Notes under the pieces: generated by a model
Databases searched by the model: none
What the model was told of the DNA's origin: nothing
Seen by the model: the letters and a program-made list of their open reading frames with translations, nothing else
Position numbers and translations under genes: made by a program
Shown here: positions 1-10,542 of the stretch, piece by piece
Layout of the letters: each line of letters opens with the position of its first letter
How positions within the stretch are numbered: the stretch's first letter is position 1
From: Haberlea rhodopensis
Taxonomy: Eukaryota > Streptophyta > Magnoliopsida > Lamiales > Gesneriaceae
Reading direction: 5' to 3'
NCBI GenBank assembly: GCA_907163345.1
Contig: CAJQUN010000141.1
Span: 1,302,001-1,366,000 of the forward strand
Length of the DNA: 64,000 nucleotides

Positions 1-59
1 TCTTACCACAAATAACATCGCATGGCCTCTTACCATGTGGGGCATCTTACCCCGTGGCA

Positions 60-310
60 TCTTACCACAAATAACATCGTGTAAGCATCATCATATAAAC
101 ATCGTGTAATCATCATCATAAAAACATCGTATAAACATCATCATAAACTTACTTATCATTATCATCATCATAAACATCTTATCATCTTTACTCATCGTAA
201 ACATCATCATAAACTTACTTATCATAATCATCATCATATAAACATCGTATAAGCCTCATCGTATAAACATCGTATAACATCATCGTATACACACCATCAT
301 ATAAACATCA
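60..310. repeat. Degenerate ATC/CAT-rich tandem repeat
   Basis: Words such as AACATCATCATAAAC, AACATCGTATAA and CTTATCATC recur irregularly. This is a decayed short-period tandem array inside the A0 interior, with no coding signal. Confidence 0.6.
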
Positions 311-771
311 TCATTTCATCGTGAATACTCATGCAATAAAAGCACAGTTGTAGTATAAGGATGTGTGTTACCGTCCGATGCCCGTACGCGTCTTACGTAC
401 CTTCCTCGCTTGAACATTACATGAACAAACGCATTAGTATATTCAATAATAATTGAGACCATACCGAAGTATTCCACTGTCGGTTGTCTACCCAGTCTGT
501 CCTCAGACAATACATCATATCTTTCTTTTCCCTGATTTTCTTCCAAAATCAGATTCCTTGGCACGTAGCATATAGAGTGTTAGACATCGCTATTAATGCC
601 ATCCTATCGTGTTCCACACGATTCCTGCAACCACAGTGGTTAGCAATACCACTTTTCATATCATATAAGCACATAAACAATTAGTCATGTCGTATAACAT
701 TAACGCCATCATGCATAAATATGTGCTATCAATAACTTCCTAGGCCCTCAACAGCCCCAATGAGCAACCTG

Positions 772-783
772 GCTCTGATACCA
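772..783 (-). promoter_or_regulatory. A0 primer-binding site (initiator-Met tRNA)
   Basis: On the minus strand this reads TGGTATCAGAGC, the complement of the 3' end of plant initiator-Met tRNA. It is separated by a few bases (TTAG) from the LTR end at 788. It primes minus-strand DNA synthesis in LTR elements. Confidence 0.85.
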
Positions 784-787
784 CTAA

Positions 788-3191
788 TGTAAGGACCCCA
801 TAAACTTAACCCTTTATTAGTGTATTAATCATTAATGTGTGGCATAAGCTTTAAATAAAATTATTCGGGAAACTCAGATGATACCTTACCATCGAATGGC
901 AACACAAAATTTTCTTTAACATACAGTGTTATAAGCTCATCATCCTAACAACAATAGACTCATAGAGCTTGCCCATTACACCACTTTTTACTTGTGGACT
1001 ATTATAAAAATTTGGGCAGAGTCTCCCCATAAATAGAGCTATCCCGAAATAAAAGCACAGCACATAACATAATTCCCGGCCAGGGAAAACATAATACTCA
1101 TCAGAATACAGTAATGTCAAGTAAATTCCCAGCCAGGGAAGACACCACACACATGACAACAAAAGTGGGTTTCAACACCCACAATACACTAATGACTCTC
1201 TTATCATTTAGCAATTCTACCTCTAATTGCATGCAACATGGAATGAAAGAGAGAGAAAGGCTCATGCCTTTACATACAACCCATATACAAGTATAATCTT
1301 GCTCACATGCGAGCATCATGAATATGTATATAACCCTCATGGGCGTATGAGTACTTTATACGATACCGTGCTTCATCAAGCCCTGGTACCACGATCCTGG
1401 GAGTACATCCAATCAACAGCTTGAGCTCATCTCCAAAGCCATCGACGTACCTGTTCACCTGCCCCAACAGAGACAGCCCCCAACGGGGTGAGCATACCAA
1501 TTCCACAATTTCATAATCATAATGACATAATACATAATTTACGGAAATGTAAATATTGTGGAACATATGTGATACTTCCTGGATGGTATCACCCTCATCA
1601 TAGCGTACCCCTGTAATAATCCTGTTCTCAAAACAGATAAATCATCAAATCCTGAATATGCAGTTAATCATCACATTGGTTAACCCTAGCCAGTTCAAAT
1701 TAACAACATTTCATAACATCTTACTTTAACTAGCAATGATTAGCAACATTTCATAACATCATTTCATAACATCATTTCATAACATCTTTTCATAACATCA
1801 TTTCATAACGTCATTTCATAACATCTTTTCATAACATCATTTCATAACATCTTACTTTATCTAGCAATTATCATAATTCTAGATATCATATTGGTATTTC
1901 CTTAACTTCCGATACTGGTTAATCACTTCTCTGATTAACTACGTCTCTGTTCCTATTATTACCAATAGGGAATAAAATACAGATATCCTAGATATCTAAT
2001 CAAATACCACATTTTCATTTCTTACTTCAAGGTAACGTCATACTATGGGTGTTTGCTCCGTAGCAACCACACCTCATCATTGGCTCGCTTCATAGCGGCA
2101 CTGAACATTCCACTATGTGAATCAACATATCGTAACCGAGTCCCGATACCATCATAGCAAAGCATTTCATGTATTTTAGTTCATGCATCGTACTTGTCAA
2201 ACATCATTTAAACTATGCTCGTACGCTAAACGTACCTGAAATCCTAGAAGTCCGAGCCAAACCTTGCTCGAGTTCCATGCCCCGAGGAACGATGTGCTAA
2301 AACGATAAATAATTCACAATTATTTACGAACATGTAACCCATGCTCAAGCACATTCATAACCCTCAAAATATTGTCAACACACGACAATAAATCATTTAA
2401 AAGACCCGGGGCAGGGTACATGCAGGGAGGGAAAACGAATGCGACATATCGAAAAAATTGCCCAAGAACATCTTCAATAGTTTGAACCCTAGCATCACCA
2501 TTCGAACCCAACCAAGCATCATAAATCATCTAAAACATGTAATGAACGATCCTTAACATGAATCATCAACCCATAGCCAAAACCTCCAAATTCGAAATCA
2601 AACCCTTACCAATTTAGGGCAAATTCGAACCATAACATCTTAATTATATCCCAATTAAGCTTCATAATTCATTTAAACACGAATAAATCGAATCCTAACA
2701 AGAATTATCATCCTCATGCCAACAATCCCCAAAATCGAACATAAACACCCCCACACATCAAGAAATTCGAAACAACATCCTCAAATTCGAACTCAATCCT
2801 TAAATTCGAACACAATACTTCCGAATTTAGCAGGGAATAACATGAGAGGGACGAAAAAGAGGTAAATAACGTTACCCAATCGAAAATCGGAAGGAAAATC
2901 GACCAAAATCGATAAACCCTAGAATTTGGGGATCGGCGCACTTCTGTAAAATTCGACTTCAAATCGCGATGAAACTTCAAATTGACGGAGGGGAAATGAG
3001 CGCCTGGACGAGACGAAGCCGGTGATAGGTCGCACGCGCCGAACGGCGGCGGGACGGCGGCGGGCGAAGCGTTTGAAGCGGCGGGGGTGCTGTAGCAGCG
3101 GGAAATCGGGAATGGCGGGGAGAGAGAAAGAAAATTGGGCTGAAATGATATTTTCATAAAAATCTCGGGTTCAACTTGTATTTATAGCAAA
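788..3191 (-). mobile_element. A0 5' LTR (minus strand), U3 end truncated
   Basis: It begins (plus-strand reading) TGTAAGGACCCC like every family-A LTR here. It matches the A1 LTR up to the conserved 'tttatagcaaaataccccgaaa', where sequence switches to element G. About 330 bp of the U3 end are therefore missing, and no TSD can be seen. It is expanded relative to the A1 LTR by a 13-bp tandem array at 1727-1857. A TATA-like box (minus strand CTATAAATAC) lies at 3178-3187. It is noncoding. Confidence 0.85.
1727..1857. repeat. 13-bp tandem repeat ATTTCATAACATC
   Basis: About nine near-perfect copies of ATTTCATAACATC, with variants TTTTCATAACATC and ATTTCATAACGTC, sit inside the A0 LTR. The array is absent from the A1, A3 and A4 LTRs at the equivalent place, so it is a local expansion. 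Confidence 0.85.
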
Positions 3192-3495
3192 ATACCCCGA
3201 AAAACTATGTGTAAACATGCTTTGATGTGCTAATTTTATTATGTGTTAAAGGTATGATTTAATTTGGGGTTTATGTGTTATGCTTTATGTGGTAAAAGCA
3301 TGTAAATAAGTTGGGGAATTAATGTATGTGGTTGGTGTTATATTTATTTTGATGATATGGTTTAGGAGGCATGTTAGGTATTTTTGAATGATGTATTGAT
3401 GGGGTAAAATTATAAAATATCAAGGAGGGATATTTTTATACATCGTACGAAATACCGGGACACAATTAAACACCACAAAGCCACCCTACAAGCAA

Positions 3496-3511
3496 CCCCC
3501 CCCCCCCCCCC
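3496..3511 (+). repeat. Poly-C run (16 C) in G 5' LTR
   Basis: There are sixteen consecutive C here, against 22 in the 3' LTR copy (39623-39644). The tract is length-unstable and could form G-quadruplex or i-motif structure. Confidence 0.9.
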
Positions 3512-4361
3512 AATCAGCTGAATCATGCCACTTGCCCCTGTTTTCTGGAAAGCAGATTGATCAACCATGCCTCTTCCATCACTTCTTTCCCACTCTCTTC
3601 TCTCGGTTTTCTCCTCCTTCTTTCCACAAAACTTTCATCCAACATATGATCTAAATATAGGAGAAGATTTTTGGTGTTTTGTTGATCGGAGTTTGAAGAA
3701 AATCGAGGAGTAAAAGTGGTGAGGAATCATGCTGGTTTACCAGTTTTTCGTTCTTATGTATGTGTGTTCTTCATAGCAGATTCAGCATGCTAGTTTTAGG
3801 TTCGATGAAATCTTGCTATGAGTGCTTGCATGTGATTTTCATGAAGCCCCTAGCATACTTTGTTAAGTAACTTACATGACTTATGTGTTAGATTTCGAGT
3901 TGTGAAAAGTGTTCCTCGAAAATCTGGGCAGGGGAAGTGCCCTGTTTTTATGTTGAGTAGGAGTTTTATCATGAAGATTTGAAGCATGTTAGCTAGGTTT
4001 TGAATAAACCTTCGACGTGAACACATACATGGTAGTTTCGTGATGTTACTAGCATGTTTCCTTGAGCATGGGTTACGGGTTATGTGGTAGTTTTGGTGTT
4101 GTGAAGATGCATGCTCGAGAATTCTGGGCTGAGTTTTATGCCCTGTTTCTGGGAAATTTTGGGTTGAGTGTTGAACTTTTGGGGTTACTATGATGCATGC
4201 TAAGCTAAGTTTTTATTGAAACTTAGGTTTAAGCCTTTTCATGGAAGTATGGTGGAGTCCCTAGCATTTTTATTCGAGCATTTTATATGTGTTATGATGT
4301 GGTTTAAGTGTATGAAACGAGGTGCTCGAAAATTCTGGAAATCACGCAAAGGAACAGAGTT

Positions 4362-4522
4362 GGCGATCAATCGCCAAGAAGGTTCGATCGATCGCAACGT
4401 TCCAGTGGGTTTTGACGATCGATCGCCAATAAGAGGCGATCGATCGCTGATTGTATATTTTTTGGTATACGAGGCAGTAACATCTCGCGATCGATCGGGG
4501 CTAAGGGGCGATCGATCGCGAG
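4362..4522. repeat. Cluster of six GCGATCGATCGC-type palindromes
   Basis: Six copies of the palindrome core GATCGATC, mostly as GGCGATCGATCGCC or CGCGATCGATCGCG, lie within 160 bp. One copy has GATCAATC, a CpG-to-CpA change. The same cluster is in the other G-family LTRs at 40498-40657 and 62963-63122. The spacing is irregular and the sequence between copies is unrelated. Confidence 0.9.
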
Positions 4523-4828
4523 ATGACATATTGAGGCAAATGTTGAATTTTGTTTAGTTTTTGGTATTGAATTATTATTGGGTGCCTAATATGGTGTTAC
4601 GTGGCTATGTAGAACCATCGCAGGTACCAGCACAGTCGAGGAGATAAAGTCGGTTGACTCCTCTATCTTTCGAAAGGTACGTAAGCGACGTACGTGCATC
4701 CCAACGGTAACATGTATTCTTGTTAATTTATTTAACACAAGGTAAAGTAAAATATGCATAAGATAATGCATTATGATATGATACATGTTGACATGCAATG
4801 TTTTTGCATAAGAATGTTGTGGAATATA

Positions 4829-5039
4829 AGAGGTGTGTTCCACGAGAGGAATATAAGAGGTGTATTCCACGAGTCAAGGTTATCCCAGTGAGGATATAAA
4901 TGCTTACACTATAATTTCGCTGAAAATGTGGAGCGAGAGGTAGAGGACCGTTCGCATATGGAGGCGTGACTTTCCATAAGAAGCGAGGAAGAGTACCGCT
5001 TACGTGGAGTTCCATAAGAAGCGAGGAAGAATTCCGCTT
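4829..5039 (+). repeat. Two pairs of short direct repeats that form hairpins
   Basis: GGAATATAAGAGGTGTRTTCC followed by ACGAG occurs twice (stem GGAAT/RTTCC). AAGCG-11-nt purine-rich loop-CGCTT occurs twice, at 4981-5001 and 5019-5039, with a 38-bp period. The copies are retained in the 3' LTR. The AAGCG..CGCTT hairpins have the same GCGA...CCGC shape and loop length as the family-A interior arrays. Confidence 0.8.
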
Positions 5040-5606
5040 ACGTGGAAAAGTAAGAAGCATTGCAATACACTAATGATAAAATGACTCAAGATTGAAGTAA
5101 GGATTAAGAAGTAAAGATATGTCATGACATTTATATAAGGAACCATAATATCATATAATGTTTTTATCATGAGTTATGGTACATGGACAACTAATGGGCG
5201 TTTTAAATGCATTGGAAATACATGAAGTATTTTATGATTATGATTATGCATTTATGCTTTACATTCATATTATGTTTGATATGAATTACGATATGCCCAT
5301 GTGATGGGGGTTGTCCTTGTAGGTGCTTTTGCTAAGGAGAACCAGGGTCAGGTTGATAAGCTGAGCTGTAAGGAGTGCTACAAGATAGCAAGATAAAGAC
5401 TTATTTTGTATATTTTCTACTAGGAGTGCAGTAGAAGTAGCCTTACCCAAATTTGTTAAAGAATGTAACAAATTTCTTTTGGCATGTCATACATACATGT
5501 AAACCTTAAGCTCAATTGTCAACACGACTTACAACTCTGATTTGATATGATTAGTTCTCTTAATTGCACCTTATTGTATGTTGAGATAACGGGGTCTGAC
5601 ATTTAG

Positions 5607-5618
5607 TGGTATCAGAGC
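5607..5618 (+). promoter_or_regulatory. G primer-binding site (initiator-Met tRNA)
   Basis: TGGTATCAGAGC lies five bases after the LTR end, within TTTAGTGGTATCAGAGCAG, a context almost identical to that of family A. Confidence 0.92.
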
Positions 5619-5819
5619 AGTGGTTAGATAACCAGGGAAGAGTGAAGGGTAGCCTTTAGAAACAAGTTGGCTAGGTATTCATTTGAGCATGTTTATGCAT
5701 GTGATGCATATTTTTGTATAAGTGTTATACTAACATGCTATTGAATATGATACTCTTGTTATCTAAAGGCTTATATTATGAACTGCTTTTGGTATTGTTG
5801 TTAACTCTTGTATTGCAGA

Positions 5820-6591
5820 ATGGCGGCTATTAACCCGGAGAACCTCAATGAGGAGGTAGGAGATATGGGCAGTATGAATGCCAGTATTGCTCAGCTGAAC
5901 CCTTTACCGCCACCTGCTGTGAGCGTGGAGCCCAGTGCACATATGTTATTACCAGGAGAGCTCAGTTTGACACAGTTTCTGAACTTCCATCCACCTATAT
6001 TTGAGGGGATTGAGTCTGGTGAAGCAGCCGAAGAGTGGCTGGAGCAGATAGAGCAGATACTTGTGACTGCGCCTTGTGCACATACCGCATGGCTGAGGTT
6101 AGCCGAGTTTCAGATGTCGAAGAAGCCTTCTATGTGGTGGAAGACCACGGTGATGGAGCTGAGAGCTCAAAGTGTGGTAGTTGACTGGACTGTATTCAGG
6201 ACCCGGTTCCTTAACCGGTATTTTTCTGCAGCTGCCAGACAATTAAAGGAAGATGAGTTCAATAGTTTAAAGCAGGGCAGCCTGTCAGTGTCAGACTATG
6301 CTATGCAGTATTCCTCATTATTGAGGTATGTACCTCATGTCGCTGTGAGCAGTCATGCCAAGATGAGAAATTTTCTGAAGGGCCTGAGACCAGAACTATT
6401 TGATCGGGTTGTCTCCAACAACCCCAGCTCTTTTGATGACGCCCTGACCCGGGCAGAGTTGGCAGAGATTGCAGTGGGTGCGTACAAGGACGTTGTACCC
6501 CCTTTCATACCACCACAGAGACCTATTGGTGATAGTCTGAGGCCACGAGGGGACCATTTTAAGTCTCGTGGGGGCCTCATCATCTTCTAGA
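5820..6591 (+). pseudogene. gag: G gag (capsid part), frameshifted
   Basis: The translation starts MAAINPENLNEEV at 5820, the ATG that best fits the start of gag; an in-frame ATG 12 bases upstream is also open. A Retrotrans_gag-type capsid domain follows, with the motifs WLEQIEQIL, FLNRYFSAAARQLKEDEF and LKQGSLSVSDYAMQYSSL at about residues 80-170. The frame ends at a stop at 6588-6590. The reading continues in another frame from about 6570 into the zinc-knuckle part, and a G homopolymer at 6569-6573 is the likely site of a one-base insertion. The product would package element RNA into cytoplasmic particles. The frameshift and later lesions make this copy non-functional. Confidence 0.88.
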
Positions 6592-6815
6592 TTCAGTGGA
6601 AAGAAATCTCAGGGTCAGAAGCAAAGTAACCGATGGCCATCCCAGGGAAGTAAGACAGGAGGAAACCGATGTAACAACTGTGGAGGATGGCACTTATCAC
6701 GTGACTGTCAGGGTTGCTATATTTGTGGCAAGATGGGCCACTTGGCTCGAAGTTGCCCCAATCGGGGAGGTCAGGCAGACACTGGGCCGAATAGGCCAAG
6801 ATTTGACGCATGAAG
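6571..6815 (+). pseudogene. gag: G gag nucleocapsid part (zinc knuckles)
   Basis: This continues gag after the frameshift. The frame begins GASSSSRFSGKK and encodes two adjacent zinc-knuckle-like motifs: CNNCGGWHLSRDC, then CYICGKMGHLARSC (C-X2-C-X4-H-X4-C). This is the RNA-binding nucleocapsid of Ty3/gypsy elements. The frame stops after RFDA at about 6813. The following 100 bp (proline/glutamine-rich linker) can only be read by switching frames, so at least one more indel lies between gag and protease. Confidence 0.82.
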
Positions 6816-6934
6816 AACACCACAGAGGCAACATTTTGCACCACGACCGCAGGGAGGTCAGGCGGCGGGACAGCCGCAGGGTCAGGTGTATGCATTGACG
6901 CGGGAGTAGGCTGTAGCAGCCCCGGAGGAGGTCA

Positions 6935-7888
6935 TTGCTGGTATGTGTCATTTATTTACGTGCTTCCCATTCTTTTGTGTCTACTGCTTTTGTGGAGAGA
7001 CACCGTTTGTGCTCGTCTCTGTTACCCACGCCTCTCATGGTCTCGACACCCACAGGGAAGCATGTGATTGCAGACCGACTGTTATCTGATTGCCTCATTT
7101 ATTTTGAGGGCAATGATCTGAGGGCCGATCTAATTCAGTTAGAGATGACAGATTTTGACTGCATTATCGGTATTGACGTGTTGAGCAGATACCGAGCAGT
7201 GGTAGATTGCCGACTTAGGATGGTACGTTTTCTTTCTGATCGGGGGTTCCAGTGGACCTTTTATGGGGACGACTCTCGTCCCAAGATTCCAGTGATCTCA
7301 GCAGTTAAGATGTCGCGGTTATTGGAACGCGGCCACACGGGCTACATTATTTATGCCGTGGACGTCTCTGAGGAAAAGGAAGAGTTAAGGATCGAGGATA
7401 TACCGGTCGTGACGGAATTCATTGATGTATTCCCGGATGAGATTCCAGGGTTTCCGCCGATCAGAGATGTAGAATTTGCCATTGAGCTACTGCCGGGGAC
7501 ATCAGCCATTTCTCGTGCCCCATACAGGATGGCACCGGCAGAGCTGAGAGAGCTGAAAGTGCAGTTACAGAAGCTCCTCGACAAGGGATACATTTGTCCT
7601 AGTGTCGCCTTGAGGTGCGCCAGTTTTGTTCGTAAGAAGAAGGATGGTTCAATGCGTCTGTGCATTGACTATAGGCAACTTAATAAGGCCACGGTAAAGA
7701 ACAGGTATCCGCTTCCAAGGATTGATGATCTGTTTGATCAGCTTCAGGGCACAAAGATCTACTCAAAGATTGACTTGAGGTCAGGCTATCACCAGATCAG
7801 GGTTAGAGCTGACAATATTCAAAAGACAGCCTTTCGAACTCGGTACGGGCACTATGAGTTCTTGGTGATGCCTTTCGGTGTGACAAAC
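6935..7888 (+). pseudogene. pol: G protease remnant and N-terminal half of reverse transcriptase
   Basis: The protease region keeps ASHSFVSTAFVERH and the later GIDVLSRYRAVVDCR motif. The catalytic D-S/T-G that normally precedes ASHSF is absent, which suggests a small deletion just upstream. RT follows with RAPYRMAPAELRELK, the KKKDGSMRLCIDYRQLNK block, KIDLRSGYHQIRV (first catalytic Asp, about 7770) and MPFGVTN, where A1 interrupts it. At about 7603-7640 a short block reads ALRCASFVRK where the family has a conserved Trp-Gly-Ala-Pro motif; two compensating indels put it out of frame. The RT resumes at 25521. The copy is inactive. Confidence 0.88.
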
Positions 7889-9034
7889 TGTAAGGACCCC
7901 TAGCCCTTAACCCTTGATTAGTGTATTAACCACTATGTGTGGCACATGCTTCTATACAAATCAATCGAGAAACTCAGATGATGCTTACAAAATTCCTTTA
8001 ATATTCAACGTTATAAGATCATCTCTACTAACAAATAGACTCATAGAGTTTGCCCATTACCATCCCCATTTTGTCACTTTTTACATTGTGGACTTTTATA
8101 AAAAATTGGGCAGAGTCTCCCCGTAAATTGAGCTATCCCGAAATAAAAGCACAACACATAACATAATTCCCGGCCAGGGAAAGCATAATACTCATCAGAA
8201 TACAGCAATACCAAGTAAATTCCCAGCCAGGGAAGACACCACACATATGACGACAAAAGTGGGTTTCAACACCCACATAATACACCAATGACTCTCATAT
8301 CATTTAGCAATTCTACCTCTAATTGCATGCAACATAAAATGAAAGAGAGAAAGGCTCATGCCTTTATATACAACCCATATACAAGTATAACCGTGCTCAC
8401 ATGCGAGCATCATAAATGTGTATATAACCCTCGGGTGTATATATGTACTCTATACGATACCGTGCTCCATCAAGCCCTGGTACCACGATCCTGGGAGTAC
8501 ATCCAATCAAAAGCTCGAGCTCAACTCCAAAGCCATCGATGTACCTGTTCACCTGCCCCAACAGAGACAGCCCCAACGGGGTGAGCATACCAATACACAA
8601 AATCCCATAATCACAATAATGAAATTCATAATTTACAACAAAAGTAAATACTAATGAATTTTGAATGATACTCCCTGGATGGCAACGTCCTCATCCGGGA
8701 TTCCGTGTACTGTCCCTGTTCTCACAATCATCAAACTCATCAAATCTCAAAAATCAGTAAATCAACACATTGATTTAACTCATTGCATGCCTAGTTCTCG
8801 AATATCAATAGATGGTGATTCCAAATATATTATACATGCAAATATGGATATCTCAATATCAAATACTGATTTCTCAACCTCGCTATCAATCACAGATAGC
8901 TCAAAATGCCTAGCATTTAATTTACCAATTCTCCATTATACTTAGACATCTCACATGTCTTATATGAATACATGATTCCACGATCATTCTCAGGCATCTC
9001 AAATGCCCTACAATAGTCATATAAACCTAGTACC
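7889..9034 (-). mobile_element. A1 3' LTR, part 1 (terminal end)
   Basis: Matches 23109-24252 of the A1 5' LTR nearly base for base. It is interrupted after ...CTAGTACC by copia element C1. Noncoding. Confidence 0.92.
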
Positions 9035-10030
9035 TGTTGGGATATGCCCTAAGACAAGTCATTAGATGATTGTTTAAGACATACAATGTTTATGGATTTA
9101 TGAATGGCAATTCATTATTATATATTATTCTTTTAACTGTGCATTGTGAATTAATATATATGTTAATGTCCTTAGAATAATATTGTATTATTCTTAAAGA
9201 TGTCCCTAGTCAAGTATTATCATGAATAGGGATAATGATAACACGTAGAGACTAGTATATGTTGATCGATGAATTGTTCATTGATATGAGATATCAAATC
9301 AACATATGGGTACATGTTAGAGAACAATGTACTGGACAGACCCACCATAAGAATGCAACATGGAAAGTTATATGATCGTCATATGCAATTCTCATAGTGA
9401 TAATAACGTATACAATCCTTACGACTTGTGATCATCAGAGATCCCAACATAAGGAGTTATGTATCTTGATATCGTCAAACGTTACCCATAACAGGGTAAT
9501 CTATAAAGGCGAGTATTGGATACACTACGAATTATGTAGAGGGATGTTGACTGATCGAGATAGGATTTGTCCCTTCTATATAACAGGAGATGTGTTTGGC
9601 CCTTGATCAAGTGAGAACTAAAATGCATGGCCATGCTCGAATGAGTCGATATGAGATATCGAGCTTATTCGTTTATTCTAGTTCTACTTGGGGATCAAGA
9701 AATAAAGATTGGATATACGAGTATGACTATTCCATGACTCGTGTTCAATCTAAACACAAAGGACAAAGGGATTAAGTTACATGATTAATATTATCACAAG
9801 TTCTAAAGGTTATGTCGAGTCATTGACATTCTCGTAATTTGGGTAGCATCGATGTGTTGCTAGATACCGCTCAATGCTTGCGACATAAAATGAGATTTTA
9901 TGTCACTGCCAACATTACGAGATCCTATCGGGTCGCACAAAAGATTAAATCGAGAAGGGAAATTAAATTCATGGGATGAATTAAATAATTAAGAGGAGTC
10001 TTAATTAATAATCATAAGGATTAATTAAAT

Positions 10031-10048
10031 CATGGGCTTAAGCCCATG
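10031..10048. promoter_or_regulatory. 18-bp palindrome in C1 5' LTR
   Basis: CATGGGCTTAAGCCCATG is a perfect inverted repeat about 25 bp upstream of the TATA box. It is retained at 17226-17243, 48738-48755 and 53381-53398 even though other parts of the C1 and C2 LTRs have diverged. Confidence 0.8.
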
Positions 10049-10071
10049 AAGCTTTGAGAAAGCCTTTAATT

Positions 10072-10083
10072 AATTATATAAAA
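10072..10083 (+). promoter_or_regulatory. C1 5' LTR TATA box
   Basis: ATTATATAAAAG fits a plant TATA box and would place transcription start within the LTR a few tens of bases downstream. The same sequence recurs in the 3' LTR near 17268-17279. Confidence 0.65.
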
Positions 10084-10530
10084 GTGATTACAAGGTGTTT
10101 AATTGTGAGACACAATTCATAACATAAAAACCTAGCACAAAAGAATCACTCTCGGCCGCTACCATCATCTTGAACTTTCGGCCACTTCATAGCCGAGTAG
10201 TTCTTGGCGATTTTGTGCCAATTTGATTGTGAATCAAAGTGTGGTTTTTGGTTCCGGTTTAATATCTTGTCTAGCAACTTGATATTAAACTATCCCTTCA
10301 CTCGATTTGATCGTGTGGATACCGTTGAGGCAAAACCAATCGAGTTTTGCTTAGTGACTCGGAGAAGGCGTAGGACGTGGTGCAGCTCCGTGGATTCGGC
10401 CTCAAACACGCTACAAGGGTAAGACTCTTATGTAATTCTCTAATCCGATATGATTCCCTATGTATAGATCGCTGGTTTGTAATCCCAAATTTTATTCCGC
10501 TGCGCTGTATGCTCATGGGGTTACTTACAG

Positions 10531-10542
10531 TGGTATCAGAGC
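10531..10542 (+). promoter_or_regulatory. C1 primer-binding site
   Basis: TGGTATCAGAGC, one base after the LTR end, is complementary to the initiator-Met tRNA 3' end. Confidence 0.93.

Larger units (their letters stand above)
1..787 (-). mobile_element. A0: PBS-proximal interior of a minus-strand non-autonomous LTR element
   Basis: This is the part of A0 just downstream of its primer-binding site, read on the minus strand; the rest lies outside the window. The sequence around 680-787 matches the region next to the PBS in A1-A3 (the phrase GGGGCTGTTGAGGGCC and the 'cacatatttatgcatgatg' stretch on the minus strand). Bases 60-310 are low-complexity, built from CATCATCATAAAC/CATCGTATAA words. 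No coding sequence is visible and short open frames here are not gene-like. Confidence 0.75.
3192..5601 (+). mobile_element. G 5' LTR (chromovirus), start replaced by A0 sequence
   Basis: It matches the G 3' LTR at 39309-41737 over its whole length except the first few bases. The 3' copy starts TGTGATACCCCC, whereas here the TGTG is missing and the match begins at ATACCCCGAAA (3192-3202), a string also present in the A0 LTR. It ends ...GGGGTCTGACA just before the PBS. It contains a poly-C run (3496-3511), the GATCGATC cluster (4362-4522) and duplicated hairpins (4829-5039). Divergence from the 3' LTR looks like a few percent by eye, making G older than its inserts. Confidence 0.88.
9035..10529 (+). 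mobile_element. C1 5' LTR
   Basis: Starts TGTTGGGATATGCC and ends GGGGTTACTTACA. It contains an 18-bp perfect palindrome (10031-10048) shortly upstream of a TATA box (TATATAAAAG near 10075-10083), the likely U3 promoter. The short open frames inside are repeated in each copia LTR in the window and show no protein features. Confidence 0.95.

Noticed and set aside
2714..3157. 147-codon minus-strand frame in A0
   Set aside because: It lies in the GC-rich leader-like part of an LTR, and equivalent positions in A1, A3 and A4 do not keep the frame.
9397..9775. Short open frames in the copia LTRs, repeated at 16592-16970, 49009-49387 and 53652-54030
   Set aside because: They recur only because the LTR is repeated. 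They overlap each other and have no domain, so they are LTR sequence, not genes.
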